Assembly: GCF_008831285.2 (NCBI RefSeq)
Contig: NC_045141.1
Coordinates: 9,591,606-9,655,605 of the forward strand
Direction of reading: 5' to 3'
Length of the DNA stretch: 64,000 nucleotides
Source of the DNA: Nymphaea colorata
Lineage: Eukaryota; Streptophyta; Magnoliopsida; Nymphaeales; Nymphaeaceae
Shown: positions 41,029 to 52,645 of the stretch, piece by piece
Layout: each line of letters starts with the position of its first letter
Numbering within the stretch: the stretch's first letter is position 1
The notes under the pieces: model-generated
What the model saw: the letters and a program-made list of their open reading frames with translations, nothing else
Databases searched by the model: none
Told to the model about the DNA's origin: nothing
Program-made: the position numbers and the translations under genes

Positions 41029-41093
<65 letters not shown>
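41029..41093. repeat. (TA)n tract in the 5' LTR
   Basis: About 65 bp of TA, matching a much longer tract (about 116 bp) in the 3' LTR. Confidence 0.9.
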
Positions 41094-41096
<3 letters not shown>

Positions 41097-42254
41097 TGTC
41101 CTACTTTCTCTCTTTAGAATTTTCTATTTCTTTTTTCAAGTCAAATGCCTTCATCTACAAATCTCTTATATATATATTTGTATATCTCCATTTCTGTTCT
41201 TCTAAAATCTCTCTTTCTATTCAAATCAATGTCATTTTTACAAACTTTCATATATGTGTATATGTAATGGTATATACACATGTATATGCATCTCTTTATG
41301 TCTCCATTTCTTTCTCTCTTTCTTTTAAAAGCTTCTCTTTTTCCTTCTACTTAAGTTAAGACTTCATTTTCAAAAGCTTATACAAATATGTACACATACA
41401 TATAGAGAATATATATCTCCTCCTATTTCAAAATCTGCCATTTAAAGATCATTGAAATGTATTTCCCTATCTCTCTTTTTTCCAATGGGAATATTTCATA
41501 TTCTCCATGCTTTCAAAATTTTTCACATATGGTTTAAGATCATTTTTATTTACCGATTTTACTTAGACAAAAAAAATCAAGTAATGACTCAATATTGGAT
41601 TCATGCTTCTACAACCCCAATCTATTTTCAAAAACTTTTCCTTCTTATATATGATAGTTATAAAAAACAAAAATCTTAGATATATGTTATGGTAGGAATG
41701 ACTTTAGATGAATGTTATGGTAGAAACGTTTTATATTTTCCAATCATATAGGATGAATGCATCCATGTCTTCACCTTCACTCAATATCACTTATGATCAC
41801 AAGCACTACTCCAAAGAACTTAAGCAAGATGAGATGATGCTCTAAGTAGGTGGTAACCGAATTAGAGCAAGATCTCAAACCTACTTAAAGTCTTAAGAGA
41901 ACATTAAAATGACTTCAAAATTATTTGTCAAGCTTTCCAAATGATATATTTCAATTTTAGTTTTCTCCAAAATATTTCACATTCTCAGGCAACTCTTCAA
42001 GAGTCTTTTCAAAAGTTTGATATATCAAACTTTCAATATTTTTCTACACTACATATAGAATAAAAAAGATGTTTAAGTTAAAATGAAATGCATCAATGAT
42101 AAATATAGCCCTTGTGTTGATTACCCCCGGTAAAGGCGCTGGGAATGGTTGATCATCGTACCGATGGACAACTCCCTTTCTTTTCTATTTCAAAACAAAA
42201 CCTCATTTTTCTGGAGCACTCCAAAACCAATGAAAATTTTGGGACGCAAACATG

Positions 42255-42272
42255 TGGCAACCGTGATGGGAC
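42255..42272 (+). other. Candidate primer-binding site of the Tat element
   Basis: TGGCAACCGTGATGGGAC lies 2 bp inside the 5' LTR end, where the primer site belongs. Sites of the form TGGCGAC...TGGGGA occur in Tat elements. I cannot assign the tRNA with certainty. Confidence 0.45.
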
Positions 42273-42428
42273 CCATCATCATTTGGCTATGATTATAATT
42301 GACGCATTTTTCACTAACTTGAATATCTTTTATATTGCTGATGATAAAACATGTCCCCTACTTTGGCCTTAACCTCATTGACATTTCATTACATTTCTTC
42401 GTGATTGTATTTGATTTCTTGCATATAA

Positions 42429-42746
42429 GACTAATTGAGGAGGATCAATCATGTTCACTTAGATTTAGTATCAAATACAACCCTCCTCAATTTAAGAGTT
42501 GTTTGAAGACAATGTTTGCTCTTCTATTTATTTTAATCATCATCTTAGGCAATATTGCATTAGAGACAACTAATTTTGCATGATTTTGACTAATTGAGGA
42601 GGATCAATCATGTTCACTTAGATTTAGTATCAAATACAACCCTCCTCAATTTAAGAGTTGTTTGAAGACAATGTTTGCTCTTCTATTTATTTTAATCATC
42701 ATCTTAGGCAACATTGCATTAGAGACAACTGATTTTGCATGATTTT
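42429..42746 (+). repeat. 159-bp tandem duplication in the element leader
   Basis: Two nearly identical copies (42429-42587 and 42588-42746), each starting GACTAATTGAGGAGGATCAA, differ at only two positions that I can see. They lie between primer site and gag and are absent from the LTRs. Confidence 0.92.
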
Positions 42747-43588
42747 TTATATTTCAAAATTCCTCATACCTATTTGTCCCGGTGATCAAGTTGTCGGGTT
42801 TGGTCTTAGGGGTAACACAAGACTAAGCCTTACAACTAGACCACACCTTGGGCAGGAAAGCCCCATCGTTAGTACTATAAGTGGTAATTTTTGGTATATC
42901 AACGAGCGATCAAGAAAAAGTTGATGAACCCTACCCTTAATTGCCTAAAGAAGAATCTATGCTAGTACTAAGTCATTCGGCTAAGGTATATAAGCATAAC
43001 TTGACATTGAACCATCATGACACAAAATTATCTCAATTAGTTACCTATACCCATTTTTCTACGAAAATGATTTCAAATGACATATGGATGTGCATAAAAC
43101 CTTGTGTGATGTCTTACAACCTCATTATGTACCTCTACTTCATATTGTCTTTGTCAACCCAGTCAATCTTTTTCTAATCTAAATCTTTATCCTTTAGAGT
43201 CATCCTTCAAGATGTATTCTTTCCAACGTGGTGTCACATTCCCTTATGATCAATTCTCGAATTCGACCTTAGTTCTCCTCAATGGGCGACATTGTTTGCA
43301 ATAGCCCGACAAAAATGGAAGACACAGATCTCATACACCTGGTTCACACAGACCCAGTGGTAAAAATGGAATATGCCAAGTGGTGGGATGCCAACCGACC
43401 ACCATCTATCATTCCCTAATTTTTTTTTTATATCATCAACTTTGTACTCCTTATGTCGTCTTTGTTAGTGTTTTCTTTGGATGTAACTTTTGAAAGTTTT
43501 AATGCGATATAAACCTTCATTTTGTCATCCTTTCCCTCCAATAGCTCCCCTTCTCTTGTGTCAAGGTGAATACTTGAAAGCCAACAAG

Positions 43589-45250
43589 ATGGTTGAAACC
43601 AGATCGCAAGCTAAACAGGCTCCTCAAAACTAGGTGTCATTTTCTGAACTCCGGCCAGAAACACTTGGCCTCTCAGCAATTGAGCCAGAAGGTTACCATA
43701 TGTTCTGTTTGTTTATGGAGTGATTCATAAGGTAGCAAGAAGAGCAAAGGGCCTTGATGGTTACTCTAGAACTAGAGAATGAAAAGGCTGCCAAGCAGAA
43801 AAGAAAGAAGAAAAACAACAAGTCTTCTCATACAGATCAGGATGAAAATTATTTGGGTTCAGATTCAACAACTAGTAAAGAAGAAACCGAACTACTTCCT
43901 CTCAAGAAGAAAAGGTCAACAAAGAAAAGCAAAAAGGAAAAATAAATTATGGCAAAAAGCAGCTCTCTTAGCCCTATCACCACTGAAAGTTCAAAAGAGA
44001 AACCCAAAAGGAAGAGAAAGCCTACGAAGAAAGGCAAAAACACCAAGAAGTACATCCCTAGCAGTAGCTCAGACAGTGAGAATTCTGAAGAAAATGTGAA
44101 GGAGATCAAGGGCAAGAAGAAAAAGACCAAGTTAGAATTGGTCGAATCAAGTGATGATGAAAGTCCGACTAAGCGTAGATTCTATGAAATGGAGAAAAGA
44201 ATGAACAATCTTGAGTTTAGGGGAAGGGGAAAACGTTCATACTCATGTGAGGACTACTACCTTGCCATTGAAGGAGATGAAGACGTGAAAGGCTTGCCAG
44301 AGAGTTCGTCAAATATGATGGAACCACTGCCCACACGTTCATCTTTCAACCTTTTTCAATGATTGCTACAAAATTCAGACAAATAACAGAGCTTTGTTCT
44401 GATATTTTTCAAGAGGTCTTGAAGGCATCGCCACACAATGGTACAACGAAAATGTTAACCCAGTCGAGCTGAAGGAATTTGACAAATTGATTAACATGTT
44501 TGTCGAAATATTTAAACAAAATGCTCCCATGGCTCCAACCCTCAGTATTATTTGCAGTCTCCGTCAGAAACAAAGAGAAAAGTCTTGAGAATTCATCCAA
44601 AAATGGAGAATTCAATGCAATAAGATGAAGGAGCCAATTTCTGAGACACAAGCATTATCACTCATCAAGAAAAATCTTGCCCAGCCCTTGAAAAGTCTTA
44701 TCCGCAATGCCTCGGTCAAGAGTTTTGCTGAGTTGATTGAACAAGCAAACTCAATAGAAGAAGGAATTGAGGAAGGAGATTTTGTTGTTGCTCCTATATA
44801 CAAAGAAGACGGAAAGAAATGAGGAAAGGCACAGTCGTCTGCACACTTTATAGCCAATGCTAGCATTGGAAAGGACCATGGCAATAGCTATAAGCAGGTC
44901 AAAGAAGTCACTCACAAGAAGAACACGTAGTTTTCCAAAGGCGACGATGAAAGGAAAAACAAACACCCAGACTGGGGCTATGACCGAAAATTCATTCATC
45001 TCAGTCAGTTTCATTAGAAGATCTTGGAATACCTCCTCATCAAAGGAACTATCGTCTTACCGAAAGTCTCATAGCCTCCGAAAATGATGGGAGGAAATAA
45101 AGAGAAACTGTGTAAGTTTCATCGTACCCCTGATAATGACACCGGGGATTGTTTTGTCCTCAAAAATATTATTCAAGACTTCATCAACAAGGATCACAAG
45201 ATTTGTGATGATAGCACCCCTGAGATTAAGGAATCCATTTCTTGATTACG
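43589..45250 (+). pseudogene. Tat gag relic
   Basis: The frame opens MVETRSQAKQAPQN and is stopped at 43631, again at about 43721 and 43733, and at 43943. It continues as a lysine-rich stretch (43780-44150) and LVESSDDESPTKRRFYEMEK. After a frameshift near 44360 the capsid core reads GLEGIATQWYNENVNPVELK, FDKLINMFVEIFKQNAP and EFIQKWRIQCNKMKEPISET, the Retrotrans_gag pattern. A modified zinc-knuckle-like motif, CKFHRTPDNDTGDC, follows at about 45110-45155. Protein could not be made without repair of many lesions. Confidence 0.7.
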
Positions 45251-45289
45251 GGAAGACGGCAGTAGCCACAATCACCATAAGCACTCAAC

Positions 45290-45442
45290 TCCCATATCAT
45301 CCACAAGAGCACATCCGACCTTGTATGGGAAGTGGTTCACACAAAGTCATGGTGGCAGATCGAGGTCCCATATCATCCACAAGAGCACATCCGACCTTGT
45401 ATGAGAAGTGGTTCGCACAAAGTCATGGTGGCAGATCGAGGT
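45290..45442 (+). repeat. 76-bp tandem duplication between gag and protease
   Basis: TCCCATATCATCCACAAGAG and the following bases through CAGATCGAGG are present twice with a 76-bp period and two visible differences. Since 76 is not a multiple of three, the second copy shifts the frame between gag and protease. Confidence 0.88.
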
Positions 45443-45581
45443 AAAAAACCTTTGGATTTCATTTGCTATGATCAACGACATAACAGAAAGTTCACCCAAG
45501 AAACTTCCCATGATTCCAAGGATTTTTATCCTATAAGGCGATGAATCATCAAATGACTCCTCAGATAGAGATCCATGCTAC

Positions 45582-46073
45582 TTGGATGTTTTCCCCTTGA
45601 AAGAGCGTATGGTTGAGGGAGAATGGATTCGACCCTTTAAGGACCAATCAATTACCTTTTCAGAGAAGGACCTCTCAAAATGGGGATATTACCATGAAGA
45701 TGCTCTTTTCATTGTCGTTAAGATCTATGGAATGACTGTGTCACATGTGTTAATTGATGGAGGAAGTAGCCTGAATATTTGTCCTGATCTTACGGCCAAA
45801 ACTTTAGGGTTTTGTAAAGACAAATATCACTCTAATAATATCAAGATATACAGATATGATGGCCGAGGCATGAACAACAAAGGTACCATCGATATGAACG
45901 TGACCATAAAAAATACTAGCCATCACATTGTATTCCATGTGGTGGATGTGTCGCCATCATATAACTTACTTTTAGAAATGACCTTGGATTCACCAAGTAC
46001 GAGGAATCCCATCCACTTTTCATCAATGCCTCAAATAGAATTCTGGCCAATCAGTCATCACCATACGTGCTAA
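45582..46073 (+). pseudogene. Tat aspartic protease region
   Basis: The frame contains SHVLIDGGSSLNICPDLTAK, with the catalytic Asp at residue 59 of this open stretch (codon at 45756). DGGSS in place of DTGA/DSGA is usual in Tat and Athila proteases. A second family block, HIVFHVVDVSPSYNLLL, follows and corresponds to 'F.VLDIPTSYNLLLGRPW'. The frame then breaks, and recognisable polyprotein resumes only with RT near 46850. Confidence 0.75.
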
Positions 46074-46851
46074 GGATCCAATTGAAAGGTTAGTACAACC
46101 AATGCTCCCTAGGCCGATTGAGTCGGTGGACGTACCCAACATAAGAACGACGAAGAACAGGCCTTTGGAAGAATGGATGCAAAACATGGAGATAGGCGAA
46201 TAATCTAGGAATGCTTATACTATTTCAAGCAATTATGCAAGTTACCAAGAACATCCTTTGTATGTTCATTTCACAAAAAATCCTAAGGGGTTTCAGTTGC
46301 TTTTGAAAGGTAGCTATCGTCCATTCACTGGCCTCAGGAAGAACGAAGATGGCATCCTAGAGTCAATCCATATGTCTTTTCAGATGAACACCAGAGGACT
46401 AGGATATCATGAAGAAATTTGAAGAAGATATTGCGGGCTGATAGTATTCACTTTGTTTGCAATCCTCCCATGAATTTTGGAATCTTGAACTTCTTTTTGT
46501 CTGGTCTCCTGAGAGGACCCCTTCTATGAACAAAAAACTTTTTTTTTTACGCAATGCAAGTAATCTTTTGTTGTCAATTTTAATTTCGTCCAATTCTTTC
46601 CTTTATCCTCTTTACAGGATGTCAGAACTCAACATGTCCCAATTTCTTCTTTTTCCTCGGAAGTCCTTCTGAAAATCATTTATCGAACAAGCAATCAGTG
46701 AAATGGATTCTATGACAGTACCTAAGTCAGAATTACCAGAATTAACTCAGATTCAGAAACAAGAACATCCCTGATCTTTGGTTAGTGACCTAATTGAAGA
46801 GATTAATATTGAGACCAGTGAAATCATAAAATCCTTCAAATTGGCACTAGT

Positions 46852-47700
46852 TTGTCAGTGGATGAGAAGAAAAGATTGGTGGACTTTCTTATAAGCAACC
46901 AAGAAGCTTTTACTTGGACCTATGACGATATGCCAGGCTTAGACCCCCAATTGGTTGAACATCGTTTTCCCTTAAATCTTAGTTGCAAGCCAGTTAAGCA
47001 AAAGTTGCGCAAGCTTGATCCTCGATTAGAAGGGCCTGTAAAAGAGGAATTAGAGGACTTACTAAAAGCAAAATTCATTCGTGCCTTCGATTACCCAGAA
47101 TGGTTGGTTAATATCGTGGTTGTCCCCAAGAAAAATAGCAAAGTTAGGTTGTGCATCAACTTCCGAGACTTGAACAAAGCCACACCGAAGGATGATTATC
47201 CTCAATCAAACATTGATTTTTTGGTAGACAGTACTGCAGGCCATGCCATGTTCTTCTTTATGGATGGATATTCAGGATATAATTAGATCAAATTAACAGT
47301 CAAAGATCAACCCAAGACCACTTTTACTACACTCTGGGACGCTTTTTGTTACACGGTAATACTGTTTGGGTTGAAGAATGCTGGAGCAACTTATCAAAAA
47401 GCCATGACTGCCATCTTCCATGACCAAATGCATAAAATCATGGATGCATATATCGATGACATATTTTTTAAATCCAAGATGAGAGAAGATCACATTGAAA
47501 CTCTTGCCAAAGTATTCAAGAGGCTTTTACAGTACAAGCTTCGCTTGAATCCTCAAAAATGTGTCTTTGGGGTTGAGTCTGGCAAGCTCTTTGGTTTCAT
47601 GGTTAGTAAGAAGGGGATCGAAATGGATCTTACCAAAGCTAAAGAAATCATCGATATGCCAACAGCCATTCGAAAGGATCAAGAAATACCTTCTAAATCT
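46852..47700 (+). pseudogene. Tat reverse transcriptase, interrupted
   Basis: In order the frame shows FLISNQEAFTWTYDDMPGLD, HRFPLNLSCKPVKQKLRKLD, VVVPKKNSKVRLCINFRDLN and FFFMDGYSGYN. A TAG at 47284-47286 interrupts the palm right after that block. Reading resumes with FGLKNAGATYQKAM and the catalytic box YIDD (47449-47460), then LNPQKCVFGVESGKLFGFMV. After KEIIDMPTAIR (about 47640-47676) the sequence jumps straight to the tail of the connection domain, so about 50-60 codons of the thumb/connection seem deleted, with a frameshift. Confidence 0.85.
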
Positions 47701-48016
47701 GCCAATTCTAAAACCCCCGGTGTTGGGTAGACCATTGCTGCTTTACATCACAATGAATGAGTCAGCATGTGGCGGCTTTTTGGCGCAATATGAGGAAGGA
47801 AGTCACATCGAACATGCAATTTATTACATTAGCAAAACTTTTGTTCAGTATAAAAAGAAGTACTCTCCAATCGAAAAAACTTGTTTAACATTGGTTTGGA
47901 TGTGTCAGAAGCTAAGACATTATTTACTTGCTTGTGAAGTCAAGATCCTCTCCAAGCTTAATATTTTCAAGTACATCTCGGAACAAACCTTCCTTAATGG
48001 ACACATCCCCAAATGA
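47670..48016 (+). pseudogene. Gypsy-type RNase H of the Tat element
   Basis: FERIKKYLLNLPILKPPVLG, RPLLLYITMNESACGGFLAQ and HAIYYISKTFVQYKKKYSPI match the RNase H block that follows RT in gypsy elements. The stretch CLTLVWMCQKLRHYLLAC corresponds to the 'CLAL.....KLRHYF' motif. It is out of frame with the preceding RT. Confidence 0.8.
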
Positions 48017-48177
48017 CAAGTTTTGCTAATACAATATGATCTTGAATATGTGTCTCAGAAGTCAATCAAAGGACAAAAAATTACAGATCAATTAGCAGAC
48101 TTCCCCCAATATGAAGAAATCAGAACAAACCATAGTTTTCAGATGAACGTGTTCTAAGATTGGAGATGGTTCTGATA

Positions 48178-48560
48178 TGGAAGATGTACTTTGATGGGTC
48201 TAGAAACATGATGGGAGTAGGCATATGTATCTTACTCATCACTCCGAAAGATGAAATGATCCCGTATTCTTTGAAACTTGACTTTCCATGAACTCATAAC
48301 ATGGCTGAATATGAAACCCTCATACAAGTACTTCGTTCTTTATTAAGTTTTCAAGAGAAAAGGGTGCATGCCTTCAGCGACTCTCGGCTTATTATAAACC
48401 AAGTGAAAAGAAAATGGCAAGTCAAAGACGAAGAGTTGGTGTCATATCAAGAGATCGCTACCTCTTTGATCCATCAGTTTGAAGAAATACAACTGGCTCA
48501 CATAAAGAGAGAAGGTAACCCTATTGCGAATGGCCTCGCGAGCCTACGATCCACCAACAC
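48178..48560 (+). pseudogene. Second (archaeal/plant-type) RNase H
   Basis: KMYFDGSRNMMGVGICILL carries the first catalytic Asp, NMAEYETLIQVLRSLL the Glu and VHAFSDSRLIINQVKRKW the next Asp. HIKREGNPIANGLASL matches the 'H..R..N..AD.LA' block, with N where D is usual. A TGA at 48289-48291 stands where a Cys codon normally precedes (T/N)NMAEYE. A second RNase H here is the hallmark of Tat elements and was presumably acquired from a plant-like source (established for the lineage). Confidence 0.82.
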
Positions 48561-48619
48561 TTTTCGAACCAATGAAACGATCTGTTCTTTTGAGATTGAA
48601 AGATTGAAACACTCTGCTT

Positions 48620-49425
48620 TTGAAACAATGACACATGTTCATCATATCCAAGAGAGGAATACGCCTTGGTACCATGACATCAAAAGGTACATTGAAAGCG
48701 GAAAATTCCCGACTGGAATGTCCAAAAGTGAACAGAAAGCAATTTAGCGTATGTCAACAATGTACTTTATTCTCGCAGGAGTGCTATACAGACGTGGATT
48801 TAGTACTGAATACTCTTGGTGCCTTGATGAAGATGAGGCAAGGGAAGTCAACGCAACATCACATCAAGGAGGCTGTGGGGGCCATGTTAGTTACCAAACC
48901 CTCACCAAGCAGATAATTCGAGCTGGATATTATTGGCCTACTATGGAAAAACATTGTCACCAATGCGTCAAAAGATGCAAAGAATGTCAACTGCATGCTC
49001 CAGTGATCCATGCCGCAGCCTCTCACTTGCATTCTGTGACATCTCCTTGGCCATTTTCAATGTGGGCATTTGATGTAGTCAGACCAATATCCCCTACAGC
49101 TTCCAATGGCCATAAATATTTTCTTACTGCAACAGACTATTTTACAAAGTGGGTGGAAGTCGTCACATTCAGAACAGTGGAAGGATGTCATGTAGTGTCC
49201 TTCATTCACAAAAATCTTCTTTGTAGATTTGGAGTCCCTCATGATATAGTATCTGACAATGGGACTCATTTCAAGAATGAAAAGTTGAGGCAGTTATGCA
49301 GCCAGTACCACATCATGCGTCATTTTTCAGCTCCTTATTACCCCCAATGCAATGGGCAAGCCGAAGCCACCAACAAGATCCTGATCCGCATCCTGGAGCG
49401 GACAGTAGAAACTAGAAGAGACTAG
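48620..49425 (+). pseudogene. Tat integrase core
   Basis: The zinc-binding part reads HQGGCGGHVSYQTL, then YYWPTMEKHCHQCVKRCKEC. The catalytic residues are Asp in MWAFDVVRP (codon 49072), Asp in VSDNGTHF (codon 49255) and Glu in NGQAEATNK (codon 49363), giving the D-x60-D-x35-E spacing of retroviral-type integrases. VVRP replaces the usual VVGP. A TAG at 48745-48747 precedes this frame and another ends it at 49423, so it is interrupted on both sides while the core itself is open. Confidence 0.88.
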
Positions 49426-49434
49426 CATGAAAAG

Positions 49435-49935
49435 ATGCATAACGTTCTATCGGCATATCACACAACTATGAGACCTCCAACTAATACTACTTCAGCAGAA
49501 CTAGTCTATGCAACAGAAGTGGTTCTACCATTACATGTCTTGAAACCCACTTTAAAGTTCGCTTCTTTCATAAAACTTCTTCTAACTCAATATCAACAGA
49601 AAAGACTAATGCAGCTCGATTTACTAAATGAAAGGAGGCTAAAAGCAGCTAAACATGCTAAAGCTTATTGCCAAAGGGTGGCTAGAAAATTTACCAAGTC
49701 AGTTATCAACAGACAGTTTAAAGTGAATGATTTGGTCCTACGATATGTGATGTACCTTAAAGGACAGCCATGTGGTAAGTGGGCACCAAACTGGGAAAGC
49801 CCATATGTTATTAAAGAAGCCTTGCCCCGTAATTCATACCGACTGATTAGTGCTGATGGGTGGAACTTGTCGATCCTGTTAATGGCCTTCACCTCAAGAA
49901 ATTCTATGCCTAGTCCTCTTGTACTCATTTTCTAA
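49435..49935 (+). pseudogene. Integrase C-terminal region
   Basis: HTTMRPPTNTTSAELVYATE is the conserved core exit, followed by VARKFTKSVINRQFKVNDLV and GKWAPNWESPYVIKEALPRN. The latter is the GPY/F-like module (WEGPYVV in relatives; here WESPYVI). NSYRLISADGWNL closes the polyprotein and there is no chromodomain, as expected for Tat. Confidence 0.8.
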
Positions 49936-50149
49936 ATCAATGTCAAAAATTTATGTTTTCACATTCAACCTACCATTCTATCTGGACTCTTCCTAGTCGT
50001 AAAACATGACAATTACACTGGGGCATTTTTTTTGAATTGCTTTTGTGACACGTCTTTCTTTCACAATCATCATTATCCATCAGGAAGAGGGTCATTAGAC
50101 AAGGGAATCTTATGGAGCAAGTGCAACTTGGCCGTTTGGCCAAGGGCTT
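49936..50149 (+). other. 3' untranslated part of the Tat element
   Basis: Non-coding link between the end of pol and the tandem array. No domain was seen. Confidence 0.5.
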
Positions 50150-50445
50150 TCCGAAGCAACCGTGCAAGTAAAGGATAAAACCTACAATATGAGGGCAACC
50201 CATGCGGGCAAGGGGTTAAACCTGCAATGCTAGCCAAAGCAACCCTTGCAGGTAAAGTGGTTAAACCTGTATTGTAAGCCAAAGCAACCTATGTAGTTAA
50301 AGGGTTCAAATTGTGATGTAATTCAAGGCAACCCATTCAGGGGGGTTAAACCTGAATTTGAAATCGGCAAACCCATGCAGGTAAGGAGTTAAACTTGCGA
50401 TTTAAGCTCAAACAACCCCTGAGGTGAGGAGATAAGCCTAAAACA
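50150..50445 (+). repeat. Degenerate 41-46 bp tandem array, about seven copies
   Basis: The unit centres on GCAACCCATGCAGGTAAAGG and GTTAAACCTGCAATGTAAGC-like words. CAACC markers fall near 50155, 50197, 50240, 50285, 50326, 50369 and 50413. The array sits between pol and the polypurine tract. Confidence 0.82.
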
Positions 50446-50521
50446 TTATTTTGCACATATTTTGTTTGAAAAATTTGTGGTGCTTATCTTTGTCACTAAG
50501 CACGGCTAGCACCGGCTTAGT

Positions 50522-50537
50522 AACAAAGAGAGGCATC
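50522..50537 (+). other. Polypurine tract of the Tat element
   Basis: AACAAAGAGAGGCATC directly precedes the 3' LTR. Purine-rich AAAGAGAGGCA at this place is the expected plus-strand primer and resembles tracts of other Tat elements. Confidence 0.65.
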
Positions 50538-51654
50538 TGTAATCACCGCAAATTTTTTTAAAATTTTTGAAGATCCAAATTAGATCCAAAACCCAAGTTC
50601 AGATCCAAATTGAGCATTTCAAACCCAAAATTAGAAATTAAGTTCGAAACAACAAAATTTGAGCATCGCGCATGCAATGACCTTCTCTTTGTTTGAAAAA
50701 CTTATTTCTCACGTGAAAATGAGTTTTAAACCCAAGTCGCATGCTCAAACTAGTCGACAACCGATTGAACGAAAATCAAATTTGGAAAGAGCTCGGAGTC
50801 GCTCAAAATGGAGTCGACCGCCCTTTTTTTTTTAACAAAGAACTTTTCATTTACATATTTTAAATAAAAATGAACGTTTAAACAATATATTTATTTCATA
50901 TTTATTTTATTAGATTTTGTTAATTTTTTTTATTTAATATATATATATATATATATAAAATTTTGCGACCTCGCACGTGCGACGCACGATCGCACGTCAT
51001 TATCACGCGATCGAACGATTGCGCACAACATCACGTGTACCGATCACGTGGCGTCGCATCGTGCATGACCTCACGTGCCGTGGTAGCGTGATAGCGCGCG
51101 GTGCTGTTGCCTGCCCTTTTCCCCTTCCTTTTTGATGAAAAACCACTCTTTAGAGGGCGGTTTTGGTCTCGTTGGGTGGGCAACAACCCTGCCCACACGC
51201 CAAAATGGTGTTTGCAGTTCTAATGGCCAATCCCACTTATTTCAAACCCATTTCTTTTACAAAAAAATTGAAAATAAGTGAAAATTAGTTGAAATTCAGA
51301 TGAAAATGTTATAAAATTTCATTTAGTATGAATTTTGGGTTTTAGCTCAAAAATCCTCTATAAATACCCCCCCAATTTCCCTCTCTTGGGTAAGAGTTAG
51401 CCCTTAGAGAAACTCTAGTGTATTATCACTTGAACACTTTGAGTTTCTCCCATAGTTCTCTCTGTCTCTCTTCCTTTTTCCATTTTTCTTCTTCCTCTCC
51501 AACTTCGGGCAAACTACAACTCTCTTGGAGACATCCTCTTCATCATCTTGGAGATTCTTTCAAGGTAAGTCCAAGATTATATCAAGCAAGGATTTTTTTT
51601 CATTTTTCCTAAATCATTTCTCATTTATAGGTATGTTATCATCATCCCTCTCAT

Positions 51655-52645
51655 TTCTCTCACATTTTCTTTTCTTCTCATCTTCAACTCCCCATGGCCA
51701 GAGGAGATAACACTCAATCTCTTTTTTTTTTATAGACAAGAGGTTACGCTCAAGCACACCGAGAATATGGAAAGAAGAGATGATCTTTCATTTCATAATT
51801 AAATCATGTTTTCTCTTTTATTGAATATAGCATTGTTTTTCTTTCTTCATTTTCTTCTCATTTTCATCTCCCTATGGCGAAAGGAGATAATACTCAATCT
51901 CTTTTTTTAGAGACAAGAGGCCCTACTCAAGTGCACTAGGAGCATGGAAAGATGAGATGATTTTTTATTTCATGATTAAATCATGTTTTCTTTTTTATTG
52001 AATGTAGCATTGTTTTTCTTTCTTCATTTTCATCTCCCTATGGCCAAAGGAGATAGTACTCAATCTCTTTTTTTTAGAAACAAGAGGCTATGCTCAAGTG
52101 CACCAGGAACATAGAAAGATGATATAATCATTTATTTCATGATTAAATCTTGTTTTCTTTTTTATTGAATATAACATTGTTTTTCTTTCTTCATTTTCTT
52201 CTCATCTTCACCTCCCAATGACCAAAGGAGATAGTACTCAATCTCTTTTCTTTAGAGACATGACGCTATGCACCGGGAGCGTGGAAAGATGAGATGATCT
52301 TTTATTCCATGATTAAATCATGTTTTCTTTTTTTATTGAATATAACATTGTTTTCTTTCTTCATTTTCTTCTCATCTTCACCTCTCAATGACCAAAGGAG
52401 ATAGTACTCAATCTCTTTTCTTTAGAGACATGACGCTATGCACCGGGAGTGTGGAAAGATGAGATGATCTTTTATTCCATGATTAAATCATGTTTTCTTT
52501 TTTTATTGAATATAACATTGTTTTCTGTCTTCATTTTCTTCTCATCTTCTTCTCCCTATGGCCAAAGGAGATAGCACTCAATCAATTTTTTTAGAGACAA
52601 GAGGCTATGCTCAAGTGCAATTGGAGCATGAGAAGATGAGATGGT
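51655..52645 (+). repeat. LTR tandem array, six copies of 166-180 bp
   Basis: The GGAGATA marker recurs at about 51703, 51883, 52049, 52227, 52397 and 52567. Copies at 52227 and 52397 are almost identical and share unique changes (GACATGACGCTATGCACCGG), indicating a recent local duplication. The 5' LTR has three copies. Confidence 0.9.

Larger units (their letters stand above)
38742..42252 (+). mobile_element. 5' LTR of the Tat element, 3511 bp
   Basis: It begins TGTAATCACCCC and ends GGGACGCAAACA. It contains a TATA box, a three-copy 175-bp repeat array, a TA tract (about 41029-41093) and a conserved hairpin GGTTGGGACTTGTCCAACC (40561). Frames of about 68 codons at 40545-40779 recur in the 3' LTR merely because the LTRs are duplicates. 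Confidence 0.92.
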
